Assembly: GCF_023699985.2 (NCBI RefSeq)
Contig: NC_069682.1
Span: 31,065,789-31,129,788, forward strand
DNA length: 64,000 bases
Source of the DNA: Odocoileus virginianus
Taxonomy: Eukaryota > Chordata > Mammalia > Artiodactyla > Cervidae
Reading direction: 5' to 3'
In this document: in pieces, positions 1 through 12,415 of the stretch
How positions within the stretch are numbered: position 1 is the first letter of the stretch
How the letters are laid out: the number at the start of each line of letters is the position of its first letter
The notes under the pieces: generated by a model
What the model saw: only the letters and a program-made list of their open reading frames with translations
Told to the model about the DNA's origin: nothing
The model's database searches: none
Translations under genes and position numbers: made by a program

Positions 1-333
1 TTCTTTTTCTTGCCTCATTAGAACTTCTGTTATAATACTGTTAGCTCTACTGTTCTGAGTCTTAGAGGGAAAATTGTTACTTTCCTACTGGTTATGATGT
101 TAATTTTTTTTCACATATAGCCTTTGTTGTGTTGAAGTACATTCCTCCTACACCTGTTTTGCTGAAAGTTTTTATTCATAAAAGGATTTGAATTTTGTCA
201 AAATTATATTTCTGAATCTATTGAGATGATCATCTGTTTTTTGTCTTTCATTCTATTAATGTGGTGCACCACACTGATAAGATTTTCATACACTGAATAA
301 TCCTTGCATCCCAGGAATAAATTTTACCTTTTA

Positions 334-662
334 GGGCTTCCCTCATAGCTCAGTTGGTAAAGAATCTGCCTGCAATGCAGAAGACCCCAGTTTGATTCCT
401 GGGTTGGGAAGATCCCCTGGAGAAGGGATAGGCTACGCACTCCAGTATTCTTGGCTTTCCCTGGTGGCTCAGCTGGTAAAGAACCCACCTGCAATGCAGG
501 AGACCTGGGTTCGATACCTGGGTTTGATCCCTGGGTTGGGAAGATCCCCTGGAGAAGGTAAAGGCTACCCATGCCAGTATTCTGGCCTGAAAAATCCAAT
601 GGACTATACAGTCCATGGGGTCGCAAAGAGCTGGACATGACTGAGCGACTTTCACTTTCACG
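334..662 (+). mobile_element. Bov-tA: Two Bov-tA SINEs, one inserted into the other
   Basis: Copy one (334-452) begins GGGCTTCCCTCATAGCTCAG and stops at the CCAGTATTCT point of the Bov-tA body. There a second copy (453-662) starts with GGCTTTCCCTGGTGGCTCAG and runs through to CTGAGCGACTTTCACTTTCA. Both have the tRNA-Glu-like head with A and B box remnants, followed by the BovB-derived tail (TCCATGGGGTCGCAAAGAG). The second copy has a small internal duplication of the TTGATCCCTGGG motif near 505-540. The pair sits inside the antisense L1, so it is younger than that L1. Open frames here on either strand are repeat-derived. Confidence 0.92.
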
Positions 663-1310
663 TGCTGTTGAAGTCAATCTGCTAGTATCTTGAGGACTTT
701 GCATCTATGTTCAGAAATATTGGCCTATAGTTTTCTTGTGTTGTCTTTGGTTTTGGAATCAGGGTGATGCTGGCCTCATTAAATGAGTTTAGGAGTATTG
801 TCTCTGCTTCTATTTTTTGGGAAGAGTTTAAGAGCTGGCATTAATTCTTCTTTGAATGTCTGGTAGAATTCCTTCCATGAGGTCATTCAATCCACAATTT
901 TTCTTTGTTGGCTGGTTAGCACTAATTCAATCTCTTTCTTATTGGTCTGTTTGAGCTTTGTATTTCATCTTGATTCTATTTTGGTACATTGTATGTCTCT
1001 AGGAATTATCCAATTGCTGGCATATAATTGTTCCTAACAGTCCCTTAGGATTCTTTTTATTTCTCTGTAATGTCTGCAATTTCTGACTTCATTTGAATAT
1101 TCTCTTTTCTAACCCTAAACTAGTTAAGGGTATGTCAATTTTATCTTTTAAAAAAACCAACTCTTACTTTCATGGACTTTGTTTTGCTAACGTTTTTATA
1201 TTCTCTATTTCTGCTCTAGTATTTATTGTTTCATTCCTTCTGCTAGTTTTGGGTATAGTTTGCTCTTTGTCTAGGTCCTTGAGTTGTAAAGGTAGATTAA
1301 GATCTCTCTT

Positions 1311-1595
1311 CTATTTATTTATTTATTTATGACTGCACTTGGTCTTCATTGCTGTATGTGGGGTTTCTCTAGTTGTGGTGAGCGGGCGGCTTACTCTTCA
1401 TTGTGGTGTATGGGCTTTTCATTGCAGTGGCTTCTCCTGTTGCAAAGCATGGGCTCTAGGCATGTGGCTTCAGTAGTTGTGGTACATGGGCTTAGCTGCC
1501 CCATGGCATGTGGGATTTTCCTGGACCAGGGGTTGAACCAGTATCTTCTGCATTGGCAGGCAGATTCTTTACCACTGGACCACCAGGGAAGTCCC
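1311..1595 (-). mobile_element. CHR-type tRNA-Glu SINE, antisense
   Basis: The right end reads ACCACCAGGGAAGTCCC, the reverse complement of the CHR/cetartiodactyl SINE start. The left end is a TTTATTTATTTAT run, the reverse complement of its A-rich tail. A 7-bp direct repeat CTCTTCT flanks it (1306-1312 and 1595-1601), consistent with a target-site duplication. It is inserted in the antisense L1. The open frames of 94 and 77 codons on the two strands come from this SINE. Confidence 0.85.
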
Positions 1596-4480
1596 TCTTC
1601 TTTTTTAATGTAGGTATTTATCACGATAAACTTTCCTCTTAGTATTACTTTTGTTGTATCCCATAAGCTTTGGTAAGTTATATGTTACTTTCATTTATCT
1701 CAAGGTATTTTTAAAATTCCCTTTTGATTTCCCCTTTCACTCAATGACTGTTCTAGAATGTGTTGCTTAAGTTTCCACTAGTCTGTGACTCTTCCTATTT
1801 TCTGTTATTGATTTCTAGTTTCATTTCACTGTGGTCTGAAAAGATATTATTTCAGTCCTCTTAAATTTAAGATGTTATTTTTTATAACCTCACATGATCT
1901 ATCCTGGAGAATGTTTATGGGCACTTGAGAAGAATGCATATTCTACTACTGTTTGGCGGAAAGCTCTGCATATTAGGTCCACTTGATCTATAGTGTTGTT
2001 CAAGTCATCTGTTTTCTTACTTATTTTCTGCCAGATGTTTTACCTGTTACTGAAAGTATGGTATTGAAGTCTCCAACAACTAATCTATTTATCAGTTTTC
2101 TATGTTCATTTGTCAATATTTGTTTTATATATTTAGTTGCTCTTGATATTGGGTGCATATATAATTGTTCTACCTTCCTGTTGAGTTGACTATTATATAA
2201 TGACCTTCTTTGTCTCTAGTGACAATTTATGACTTCAAGTCTATCTTGTCTCATGTAAGTATAGCCACACCTGCTCTCTTTTGGTTATCAATTCTATGTA
2301 ATATCTTTTTACCTATCCCTTTAGCTTACCTGATTTGATATCTAAAGTGCATCTCTTCTAGTTAATCTATCACTAGATCTTCATTTTTCCTTTTTTCTAG
2401 TCACCCAGCCACTCTTTGCCTCTTGATTGGGCATATTAATTCATTTACACTTAATTATTCACAGTCATTATTGACTTAACTATTTCCACTTTGTTTATTG
2501 TTTTCTGTGTGTTTTGAAGTCCTTTTTATTCCTCTCTTCCTCCCTTCTTTTGTTGAGCACTTTGGTAACTATTTGGTTTGACTCCTTTCTCTTTATCATT
2601 TGTCTATCTATTGAAGTTTTCTCTTTGTTGTTACCATGAAGCTCATATAAGTCTTCTTGTATTTATAACCACCTATCTTAATTTGATGATGTATGTTAAA
2701 TTGCATACAAAAACTCTAGTTTTGGGTCAGAATTTACTTTTTATATTGTGAATCTGTTATTCAATTTTTGTGGTTATAATTAAAACTTTTGTCTTCTGAG
2801 TTTTATGTTATAGGTAATCTGTACACAACCATTACACTGTTATATTTGTCTATATATTTATATTGTCTATATTTGTCTAGATATTTGTCTAGATATATGC
2901 TATATCTCACTCTACCAGTGAGGTCTATATTTTCATATATTTTCATGTTGCTGTTTTGCATATTTTGATTCCACTTGAAGAATTCTTAAGAATTTCTTGT
3001 AAGGCAGGTCTAGTGGTGTTAAACTTCCTCAGTTTTTGTTTATCTGGGAGACTCTCTCTTCATTTTAAAAGGCTACTGCACAGGGTATAGTATTCTTAGT
3101 TGGAAGGTTTTCTTTCCTTTGGATATTCTGAAATATATCATCCCACTCTTTCCTGGCCTGCAAGGTTTCTTAAGAAATCCACTGACAGTCTTCTGGGGAG
3201 TAAGGAGCTTCCCTTGTATGTGATATGTCACTTTTCTCTTGCTACTTTCAAAATTCTCTTTGCCTTTGACAGTTTAACTGTAAGGTTTCTTGCTGTAGAC
3301 CTCTTTATGTTCAATCTTTTTGGAGTCCTATTGCTTCCTAAGTCTGGATATCTATTTCCCTCCCCAAATTTGGAAAGTTTTCAGTTATTATTTCTTTAAA
3401 TAAACTCTCTGTCCCTTTCTCGCTTCTTCAGAGAGTTCTGTGATTAGCATACTGGTTCCTTTAACAATGTTCCATAAATCCTGTAGGATTTTTTCATTCT
3501 TTTTTTTAGCTCCAGCTGGATAATTTCAAATCACCTACCTCTGAGTTCATGGATTCTCTCTTAGGCTTTAGCAAGTCTGATGTTGGAGCTCTGAACTCCA
3601 TTTTTTACCTCAGGCATTTTATGCTTCGGCTCCAGGATTTATTTGGTTCTTTTATATTTTTTCTGTCTCTTTGTCGAACATCTCATTTTGTTCTTGTGTT
3701 ATTTTCCTAATTTCCTACCACTGTTTGTCTATGTTCTCTTGTAGCTCACTGAGCTTCTTTAGGACAATTATTTTGCCTTTTTTTAGGCATTTTGTGGATC
3801 TCCATTTCTTTAGGGGTAGGTTATTGGAAGTTTATTGAGTTCTTTTGGTGGTGTCATATTTCCTTGACTTTTGATGTTTCTTGTTTCCTTGCACTGGTGT
3901 CTGTGCATCTGAAAATGCAAGTCACCTTTTCCAGTTCTGATAAAGAAGCTTCCATTGAGTGTAGGAGTGGATGGTAGTTCCAGGTTTGGGGGAGAGACCC
4001 AGTGGTGCAGCAGCTGAGGTCAAGCAGTGGCTATGAGGCTATGAAGGCTGGTGGGGTCCGCAACAGTAACTCCAGACCCAGTAGTGAGTGTCCTTGGGTA
4101 GGCAGGGGTTAGGGCTGGCTATGAATGTAGGGGTTCAGCAGGCTGGCTACAGCAGTGGGGGCTGGCTGCAGGCATGCATGTGGCAGCAGGGGCCAAGCCC
4201 AGCTGTGTGCAGTTGTTCTGCTGTAGGAGTTATCCACAGATGCACGCTCAGCAGTGGGAGCCAGAATGGTGGCAGGGGCCAGACGAAGTCAAGAGTAAGT
4301 GTGCGTAGTGTTGGTGGCCAGCTGTGAGCACTTGTGCGGGGCAGGGCGGGGGGCGGGGTGCGGGTAGCAGAGTGTATTCACAGCTGTGAGGACTGACAAC
4401 TGGTACATGTATGGCAATGAAAACTGAAGTTGGCAGCAGGAGCTGGAATGATGATGCTTGGTGATGGAATCCAGTAGCTA

Positions 4481-5210
4481 GGCTTACATGGCAGCAGAAA
4501 GTGTCTTCTTTTGTATTATAGTAGTAAAATAAAACAAACGAGCTCAGCATATTTAATTATTCCAATTTTTGCTTAGAAATCTACCTCACAAAAAAGAAAA
4601 AGATTAAGAGACCACTGATAAGTATAACTAAAATTATCTCTCTTTTCCAAATATGTGAAATATTAAGTTGTAACCAATCAAAAAGAACAAAAATATCTAG
4701 TCCAGATAGTCTTTACAACTATGTGTTAGTAGTAAATAGTACCCCATACTTAAAATCTGGGGGGAAAAAAATCCATCTTCAGATAATCACACTTCTACAA
4801 TAGGACACAAATGATAACAGAGGAAATAATTTTAAACCTTTCAACACAGTTTTATACCAGCAATAAAAAAGTGAAGTAGAAAATCAGTAAGACATTAGTG
4901 TTTATATCTAAGATTATTACAAATAATTCCAGCCTTGCCTATCAATTAGGTATCTCACATTCTGAAGCCATCTTAAAATTTTTGAGTGTCAACTTGGGTA
5001 GTTCTTAAAACATGGGGTAATTCTAGATAACTTTTTTGTTATTGTTCACAATTGCAGAGAAATTAATACTTGGTGCCAATAATCATTCACAAAAGGTTAT
5101 GAAACAAAATAACCAATCAATATTAGTAATTCTAAATTATCTTTGAGAAGGCAAAAAAGGCAACAAATATCTCAAATACTGGTTTACATTCAAATAAAAG
5201 CTTCACTGTT
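4481..5210. other. Unannotated AT-rich sequence
   Basis: No recognisable repeat, exon or RNA gene. The sequence is about two-thirds A+T with stops in all frames. It may be very old repeat debris. Confidence 0.5.
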
Positions 5211-5515
5211 CTGGATTTCCCTGATGGTCAGTGGTCAGAAATCCTCCTGCCAAAGCAAAGGACATGGATTTGATCCCTGGGTTGGGAAGATTCCACATGT
5301 CACAGGGCAACTAAGCCCATGAGCTACAACTACTGAGCTGGCGAGCCGCAGCTCCTGAAGCTTGTGTGCCCTGGAAGCCGTGCTCCACGACAAGAAAAGC
5401 CACCACATAAGCCTGCGCACCCCAACTAGAGAGGAGCCCCTGCTTGCGACAACTAGAGAATGCCCGCACAGCAACAAAGACTCAGCACAGCCAAAAATAA
5501 ACAAATAAGAAAAAA
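5211..5515 (+). mobile_element. CHR-type tRNA-Glu SINE, full length with tail
   Basis: It starts CTGGATTTCCCTGATGGTCA, keeps the tRNA-like B box region (GATTTGATCCCTGGGTTG), then the long body with GAGGAGCCCCTGCTTGCGAC, and ends in CCAAAAATAAACAAATAAG. This longer body is typical of the CHR-1/CHR-2 style cetartiodactyl SINEs. The antisense 102-codon frame over it is a by-product. Confidence 0.87.
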
Positions 5516-6924
5516 TTGTTGTCTTCACTTTAAGACAACCCAAAAGACTTTAAAACAGATGTGATCCTGCCACCCATAATGGCTTTGACCCCAACCCTAT
5601 GACCAGAAGAGACCTTTCTCTGCACTCTTGGTAGTAGCTGTACTAGTCACGACAGCAGTAGCCAGGATGATCAAAGTTTCCTTGTCTGATTTATATAATA
5701 TACATGAGCTAAATATTTCTAGCACTACTTCTCAGAAATGTATTTTTTTATACACATGTATCATCCCAGTGGTTTAGAACTTTTTTTAATATTTAAGTCT
5801 CTAGAATTAAGTGAGCAAGGTAAAACAAATCTATAAGACTACGCTGTCTTTTCACAGAAATCATGTTCTCTCTCTCTCTTTTAAACGTTTTGTTTTGTAT
5901 TGGGGTATAGCTGATTAACAATGTTGTGGTAGCTTTAAGTGAACAGTGAAGGGACTCAGTCATACATTGAAAAGTTAATTATATTGGAGACACAGACTCT
6001 GTATTCCAAGGGGAGACTTAAGGGAACTGGATTTCACCATCAGGATTGCTGACCAGGTCAAAGTTCATCGTAAGGATGCTGGAGGCAGGCAAAGGGAACA
6101 ATCTAATGATTCTGAATGACAAACAATATAGAATTTTAAAACTATATTGGGTAAAACCTGTTATTACTGTTTCTCAATAATCTTGTTTGAATAAAGCTGA
6201 TCCACTCATGGTAAGTTTCAATTCCACCCTTTCATCAATGGTTAACCTTTATAAAGTATGAACAAGACTTTTATCATTCTTTAGATGTGTGCTCAATTAA
6301 TATATCAAAAAGTCTAGTTGACAATCCTGCTGCTATTTATAACCAAGTGAGGAGGAATTTTTCTTTGCAGAGGGATCTTGAAAGAAAGAAGGCAGTTGTG
6401 ATAGGTAAAGGGTTGGTACTAAGGTTACGAAGTTCAATATGCTGCCGCAGATGCCAGGGATCTCAGGATTCAGATAGTCTACATCACAGGTAAGGATGTG
6501 CAAACACTCATTCACAACTTCTGAAAATCACTGAGTCATCGACAGGGATATGGAATTAGAGATGCTGCCTCAGTTTGAGAAGCAAATAATTGCATAACTA
6601 AAATTAGAACTAAGTATACCCTGTCTCATGTAACAACCCTCTCAGTAACTTTCAAACTAATTTTAAGATAATTATGATTTTATGGGTCCACTGTAGGACA
6701 GTGATGCTATTTTTGTTATGCTACAACTAACCTTTTAAAAAAAGGTAAAGAGAAAACACTTGATAACCTATCTAATAAGAACAAACTTATACACAAATCC
6801 ACTGTATAAATACAAACCAAAATTTTGGCAAACACAATTCATTTCATTTTTTCCTCTAAATTGTCACCTTTTCAGTAGAGTTATGATCACTAGTTGGTAA
6901 GAAAGGAAAAACACACAACATTTT
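5516..6924. other. Mostly unique sequence with a short L1 3' fragment
   Basis: 5888-5972 resembles an antisense L1 3' end (TATTGGGGTATAGCTGATTA followed by AGGGACTCAGTCATACAT). The rest shows no repeat I recognise. The only coding-like signal is the weak plus-strand exon candidate at 6371-6489, listed separately. Confidence 0.5.
6371..6489 (+). other. Weak candidate exon (plus strand)
   Basis: A pyrimidine-rich acceptor (TTTTTCTTTGCAG) ends at 6370 and a good donor (CACAG|GTAAGG) begins at 6490. The 119 bases between are open in one frame, starting with residues RDLERKKAVV, and end at phase 2. A second possible donor (GATAG|GTAAAGG) lies at about 6404. No neighbouring plus-strand exon was found and the peptide is not recognised, so this may be chance or a non-coding RNA exon. 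Confidence 0.12.
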
Positions 6925-7110
6925 CCAACTGAAGGTCATTGATTGTGTGCCATGCACTATGCTGGGTGCTTTCAAATACTAGTTCATTGAATTCTAAAAG
7001 TGGCAATAAGGTTTTCTTATCTCCAGATGACATATCAAAAAAACCAAGGCACAGAGAGATTAAGTCACTTGCAGAAATTATACCTAGGACCAAAAAAGGT
7101 AAAGGAAAAA
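6925..7110 (+). repeat. MIR: MIR SINE fragment
   Basis: It contains the MIR core order: TGCCATGCACTATGCTGGGT, then ATCTCCAGATGA, then CCAAGGCACAGAGAGATTAA and GTCACTTGCAGAAA. It is diverged, as expected for an ancient mammalian element. Confidence 0.7.
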
Positions 7111-9157
7111 GAGAAAATAAAAAATGACTCCCAACTTGCTAGTCCTTGGATACACCACTAAGAGGAAAAGGAATTCCAGGAGGGGTCAGGAGAGGAGCCT
7201 GTGGCAATGAACAAGGCTGTGATGCAGAGCTGGCAACCAGTGGAGCTGCTGCAGGGGCAGCTGGCGACAAGGGCTGGCACAGAGGCCACGATGTTTCACC
7301 TGCTCACATTTATGAATATCAAGTTTAATTGCTGTTAAAATTATAAAGATGTTCAATCTATAAAGTTAAACTGTAAACGCATCTCATTTTAAAGATATAA
7401 ACCATCTCGGTATTCTTAACAGCAATAAGAAATTTTACAGGTAGCCTTAATTAGAGACGTGTCTCTTGTCTCTCTCAAACTCCCTGTCCTGAAGGCAGGC
7501 CCGTGGAGGTGTCTGCCAGTGAACAATTCCCGCACTGAGCCCACCAGCCTGCTTCTGCATCAGCCTCCTCCTCAGCCGTTATGTTTGTCCCAATAGTTTT
7601 GCATTTTCTTTCTGTAGCAGCACAAGTCCAAGGCCTCCAATTCCTAAAGCCAGTGCTTTCTGCCCTCTACACCTGTAATCACAATTCCTGTCCTTTCTCA
7701 CTGCAGCTTGTTAAAACCACCTTCTCCAATCTCTATGCCACCTCTACAATTTCACCTCCTATGTAAAGTTTTGCTAGGCTAAAGCAATAGAGCCAAGTTT
7801 TTCTACACCACCTTTGAAGCCCAAAATGCACTTACTACTCAACCACTACATTCTTCTGACTGATGCCAGGGGTTTAGTTGCTTGCGTATCTTCTATATGT
7901 TGCGTATCTTCTATGTTGACATTGTGTTTTAGACTTACGATTGGCAGACATATATTTAACTTAATTTTTACAGTTATTACCATGTACAATGTTATGTAAA
8001 ACTAATGCTTCTGATATAGTTTATTTTCAATATAATCTAAATATATAATCTTGCAATTCTGGATAAAAATAAGTTAAATAATACTTATCCATAATTTAGA
8101 CTCTGTAATTTTAAAAATTATTAACTATGTGACTCTAAAAATCACCTGCAATGGAAGAAACTTAGGGCAATTAGCTGACCTTAGTTGGTTTCTCCCTCTT
8201 AGTTATACTTCCAGGATGTAGAAGAGTCTCAACACCTTCACTTGGCTGAGGGCAGTACCCCTGCTTAAATTTTCATCCTGATGTTTCCTGACAGCTGTTT
8301 TGAGCTACTTTCCAAAATCAGGAAAGACTTTTCTATAGACTACTACATTTTCAACTAAAGCCAAGGAGATCTAAAATAGAGCTAATGAATCCTTAATGTT
8401 ATATAAGAATTTTAAAGAAATGTATTTTATCAATTTTAAAATAAAAATTCCACAAGTGTAATCATCTTATAATAAGAATTTTGGTAATTCCTGCCTTCTC
8501 TAGTTTTTTTTTTTCCTTCTCTAGTTTTAAAAGTTAGTTCTTAATTAGATACTTCATAAAACTGGGCACATACTTTACTAAATCTGCAGAGAAATAACAG
8601 TGTTGTTACAGTTATTCCTCTCCACTCCTATCTTTTTCACAGTTTTGCTCCTAAAAGAACGTATGATCCTCTGCTATGTCGAATGGCTTTAAATATAATG
8701 AATCCTGACTTAGATCTGTGAAGTGAAATTCAAATTTCAGAAAATCTTATACTGATCCACTTAAGTTTGCATCGATCCTAATGAACTTAGGCAGTCTCCT
8801 CCCTCTCCATTACTCTGTAGTTTATTAGAATACAATGCTCAAGTGAAAGAATGTACAAAAGTTTGATTTTGTTTTAGCTCAGTTATGCAGTTAAATGAAA
8901 TGAGCAAACTTGAACAAAGAAGAGATCTGGAAAACAAGTGCAGATGTGATACAAAGCAGTCTGTTCCATCTTAAATACACAGGTACTAGGGAGAAAGACT
9001 GACAGGGCTCCCTAGAAGCCATAATGTTTGGGACTTTGCATTTCTAAATTTTACTTTCCAAAATCTTTTCAAATAAACTTTACCAGCACCATAAAGGCAA
9101 GAAACCATCTCCTTGTTAGAATAACAAGAATATTCAAAGGAAAAAATTACCAAGTAA
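7111..9157. other. Unique or unrecognised sequence
   Basis: 7200-7330 and 7460-7760 are GC-richer, and the latter may be diverged LINE sequence. A 15-bp direct repeat TTGCGTATCTTCTAT occurs at 7882-7896 and 7900-7914. The remainder is AT-rich without recognisable exons. The ORFs present are short and lack codon or motif support. Confidence 0.5.
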
Positions 9158-9732
9158 TTTTCTTGGGCTCCAAAATCACTGCAGATGGTGACTGCAGCCA
9201 TGAAATTAAAAGATGCTCGCTCTTTTGAAGAAAAGCTATGACTAACCTAGACAGCATATTAAGAAGCAGAGACATTACTTTGCTGACAAAGGTCTATCTA
9301 GTCAAAACTATGGTGTTTCCAGTAGTCATCTATGGATGTGAGAGCTGAACTATAAAGAAAGCTGAGTGCCAAAGAACTGATGCTACTGAACTGTGGCATT
9401 GGAGAAGACTCTTGAGAGACTCTTGGACTGCAAGGAGATTAAACCAGTCAATCCTAAAGGAAATCAACCTGAATATTCATTGGAAGGACTGATGCGCCAA
9501 TACTTTGGCCACCTGATGGGAAGAACTGATTCATTAGAAAAGACCTGGATGCTGGGCAAGATTGAAGACAGGAGGAAAAGGGGACAATAGAGGATGAGAT
9601 GGCTGGATGCCATCACTGACTCAATGAATGTGAGTTTCAGCAAGCTCCAGGAGATGGTGAAGGATGGGGAAGCCTGGTGTGCTGCAGTCCATGGGGTCAC
9701 AAAGAGTCAGACATCACTGAGTGACTGAACGA
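9158..9732 (+). mobile_element. BovB: BovB LINE 3' fragment
   Basis: It enters the BovB consensus at TTCTTGGGCTCCAAAATCAC and continues through the ORF2 C-terminal part (GGTGTTTCCAGTAGTCATCT, then GACTGATGCGCCAATACTTT) to the 3' end CACAAAGAGTCAGACATCAC. It is 5' truncated and carries small deletions and stops. The open 65-codon frame at 9393-9590 is a piece of the decayed ORF2 C-terminus. Confidence 0.93.
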
Positions 9733-11219
9733 AAGTACTACACTGAGTACAAAGTATCAGGCTTTACTGGTGAAGGAAGACCATCATGGGTTGTATAAAC
9801 GTGCAATAGGTTATTCTGAAGAATAAGTCGTTCTGAAGAATGAAATTCTGCATTTCCAATTGTCTGCACCTCTCAAACTGGGTATATTACATATTTACTT
9901 GGTAAAGTCTCAGCTGGAATCGAACCATCTTTGATACTTTTATAAAATCATTTTGATAAGCTCCTATCTCCCTCCACCCAATTTTTTCTTAAAGTGGCTA
10001 AAGTATACATGTGCACACACATACGCACACACTTTCAAATCAGATCAGGTTTCCACAACTCTTCAATGTCTATAAGTTATCTTTTTAAAAATCATTCCCA
10101 TTCTGGGAAAAGGAGAACGAAGGAGGCAGAAGAAATCTGTACTTTACCCCCTCTTTTTATTTTCTATTGCAGGATTAGCTACATAAATTTGGGAGACCCT
10201 GTGCACAGTGAAAAGGCAGGGACCTCTGTATGTGATTTATTAAGAACTTAAAGGCAACAACAGCAGGGCATCTGCTGAACACAGGGCCCTCGGCATGCTG
10301 GGTCCCGTGTGACTGCGCTCCTCCTGCGGCCTTAACCTTGCTCACCCCTCGCCCAGTCTACTGCGGAGCCTGAGCTCCTCCTCCTGTGGCCTTAACCTCG
10401 CTCACCCCTTGCCCAGTCTACTGCGGAGCCTGCTCTCAGGTCAGCCCCTCTGCCCTCACCTCTCACAGCTGCCACATCTGATGCTGCCTCCTATCTTCAG
10501 ATGGAAATAATAAAAGGAGGAGGGCAAAGGGAAAAGCTCAATGCAACAGCTCCCAACGGTCCATGAGGATTTTGATTGTAATCTACACTTCATTTGATAA
10601 AAACAGGATACAAGGGAAGCATGAAAGGACCAACTTGCTAAGACAAACTATAAAAAGTGATACAAGAAAGCAAGCAGTTGTAAACTTAAAACTGATCAAA
10701 ATATATGCTTTTTTCCTACAAAGGTAAACCTCTCAGGTTGAGGTATGTACTTTGCTTTTAACCAGAGTATTAACCAGTTAAAAAGATTTTAAAAGCTATG
10801 TTCAAGGCCACAAAGTTGGTAACTGTTTCAGTAAATTAGTCCTTGCATAGACAAGTGCTCTATATAGACCAGTAAGAAAATGTATAAAGGTGGATAAGCA
10901 GAAGTCTACATTTAATATTAACCAATAATAAACATTTATCTTTTCTGAAACAAGAGAATCACTATAATGAAACAGACTTTAAGAAGAGAAAACAACAAAA
11001 TGGTTGTGGAAAGGGTACATGGCAATCAGAGAGGCAATGACTGATTGCATTAAGATACATTCTCCAATAGTAACTACAATCATGAAATGAATTTATTGCA
11101 AACATACAGTTTCTGCTCTTAAAAAGAGTTTTACTATTTCCAAATATCCAGAAAAATAATATACCAGATATTTCATAACTCAGGTGGAAAATATACTAAA
11201 TATAGACCTATCTGTTCAT
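9733..11219. other. Unannotated sequence with a GC-rich tandem duplication
   Basis: Only the 60-bp tandem duplication at 10321-10432 stands out. The rest is AT-rich with no recognised repeat or exon. The 85-codon frame at 9994-10251 has no supporting motif or splice context. Confidence 0.5.
10321..10432. repeat. 60-bp tandem duplication, two copies
   Basis: The block starting CTCCTGCGGCCTTAACC at 10321 recurs at 10381 as CTCCTGTGGCCTTAACC, exactly 60 bases later. The repeat includes GCCCAGTCTACTGCGGAGCC in both copies. Only a few substitutions separate them over the 52 bases of the second copy, so the duplication is fairly recent. The unit is GC-rich compared with its surroundings. Confidence 0.9.
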
Positions 11220-12405
11220 CAGTTCAGTTCAGTTGCTCAGTTGTGTCCAACTCTTTGCAACTCCATGGACCACAGCATGCCAGGCTTCCCTGTCCATCAC
11301 CAACTCCTGGAGCTAACCCAAACTCATGTCCATTGAGTCGGTGATGCCATCCAACCATCTCATCCTCTGTCGTCCCCTTCTCCTCCTGCCCCCATCCCTC
11401 CCAGTATCAGGGTCTTTTCCATTGAGTCAGCTCTTCGCATCAAGTGGCCAAAGTATTGGAGTTTCAGCTTCAACATCAGTCTTTCCAATGAACACCCAGG
11501 ACTGATCTCCTTTAGGATGGACTGGTTGGATCACCTTGCAGTCCAAGGGACTCTCAAGAGTCTTCTCCCACACCACAGTTTAAAAGCATCAATTTTTTTG
11601 GCGCTCAGCTCTCTTTATAGTCCAACTCTCACATCCATACATGACCACTGGAAAAACCATAGCCTTGACTAGACAGACCTTTGTTGGCAAAGTATGTCTC
11701 TGTTTTTTAATATGCTATCTAGGTTGGTCATAACTTTCCTTTCAAGGAGTAAGCGTCTTTTAATTTCATGGCTGCAATCACCACCTGCAGTGATTTTGGA
11801 GCCCTAAAAAATAGTCAGCCACTGTTTTCACTGTTTCCCCATCTATTTCCCATGAAGTGATGGGACCGGATGCCATGATCTTAGTTTTCTGAATGTTGAG
11901 CTTTAAGCCAACTTTCTCACTCTCCTCTTTCACTTTCATCAAGAGGCTCTTTAGTTCTTCTTCACTTGCTGCCATAAGGATGGTGTCATCTGCATATCTG
12001 AGGTTATTGATATTTCTCCCAGCAGTCTTGATTCCAGCTTGTGCTTCCTCCAGCCCAGCGTTTCTCATGATGTACTCTGCATATAAGTTAAATAAGCAGG
12101 GTGACAGTATACAGCCTTGATGTACTCCTTTTCCTGTTTGGAACCAGTCTGTTGTTTCATGTCCAGTTCTAACTGCTGCTTCCTGACCTGCATACAGGTT
12201 TCTCAAGAGGCAGGTCAGGTGGTCTGGTATTCCCATCTCTTTCAGAATTTTCCAGTTTATTGTGATCCACACAGTCAAAGGCTTTGACATAGTCAATAAA
12301 GCAGATATAGGTATTTCTCTGGAATTCTCTTGCTTTTTTGATGATCCAGCAGATGTTGGCAATTTGATCTCTGGTTCCTCTGACTTTTCTAAAACCAGCT
12401 TGAAC
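11220..12405 (-). mobile_element. BovB: BovB LINE 3' half, antisense, with reverse transcriptase region
   Basis: The left edge (CAGTTCAGTTCAGTTGCTCA) is the reverse complement of the BovB 3' terminus, and the element runs into ORF2 to about 12405. On the minus strand the frame at 12407-11778 encodes the middle and C-terminal reverse transcriptase, with RYADDTILMA (YADD near 11985-11997). The strings GKGVHQGCILSPCLFNLYAE and KILKEMGIPDHLTCLLRNLY are also present. A 10-bp direct repeat ATCTGTTCAT lies at 11210-11219 and 12406-12415. Part of the right copy also matches BovB, so microhomology may have guided integration. The element is 5' truncated and has a frame break upstream of the motif. Confidence 0.95.
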
Positions 12406-12415
12406 ATCTGTTCAT

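Larger units (their letters stand above)
1..4480 (-). mobile_element. Old L1 LINE, antisense, split by two SINE insertions
   Basis: Read on the minus strand this follows the order of an old eutherian L1. Reverse transcriptase ORF2 sequence lies at about 1-1070 and upstream ORF2 at about 1070-1850. The endonuclease region is around 1850-2700, where reverse translation near 1925-1950 gives EYAFFSSA, a typical L1 endonuclease string. Linker, ORF1 and 5' UTR-like sequence, which becomes GC- and CpG-richer, runs from about 2700 to 4480. Many stops and indels show that it is dead. It is interrupted at 334-662 by a Bov-tA pair and at 1311-1595 by a CHR-type SINE, so it is older than both. The right edge is approximate, and the subfamily (L1M-like) is assigned from memory of consensus text, not from a search. 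Confidence 0.8.
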
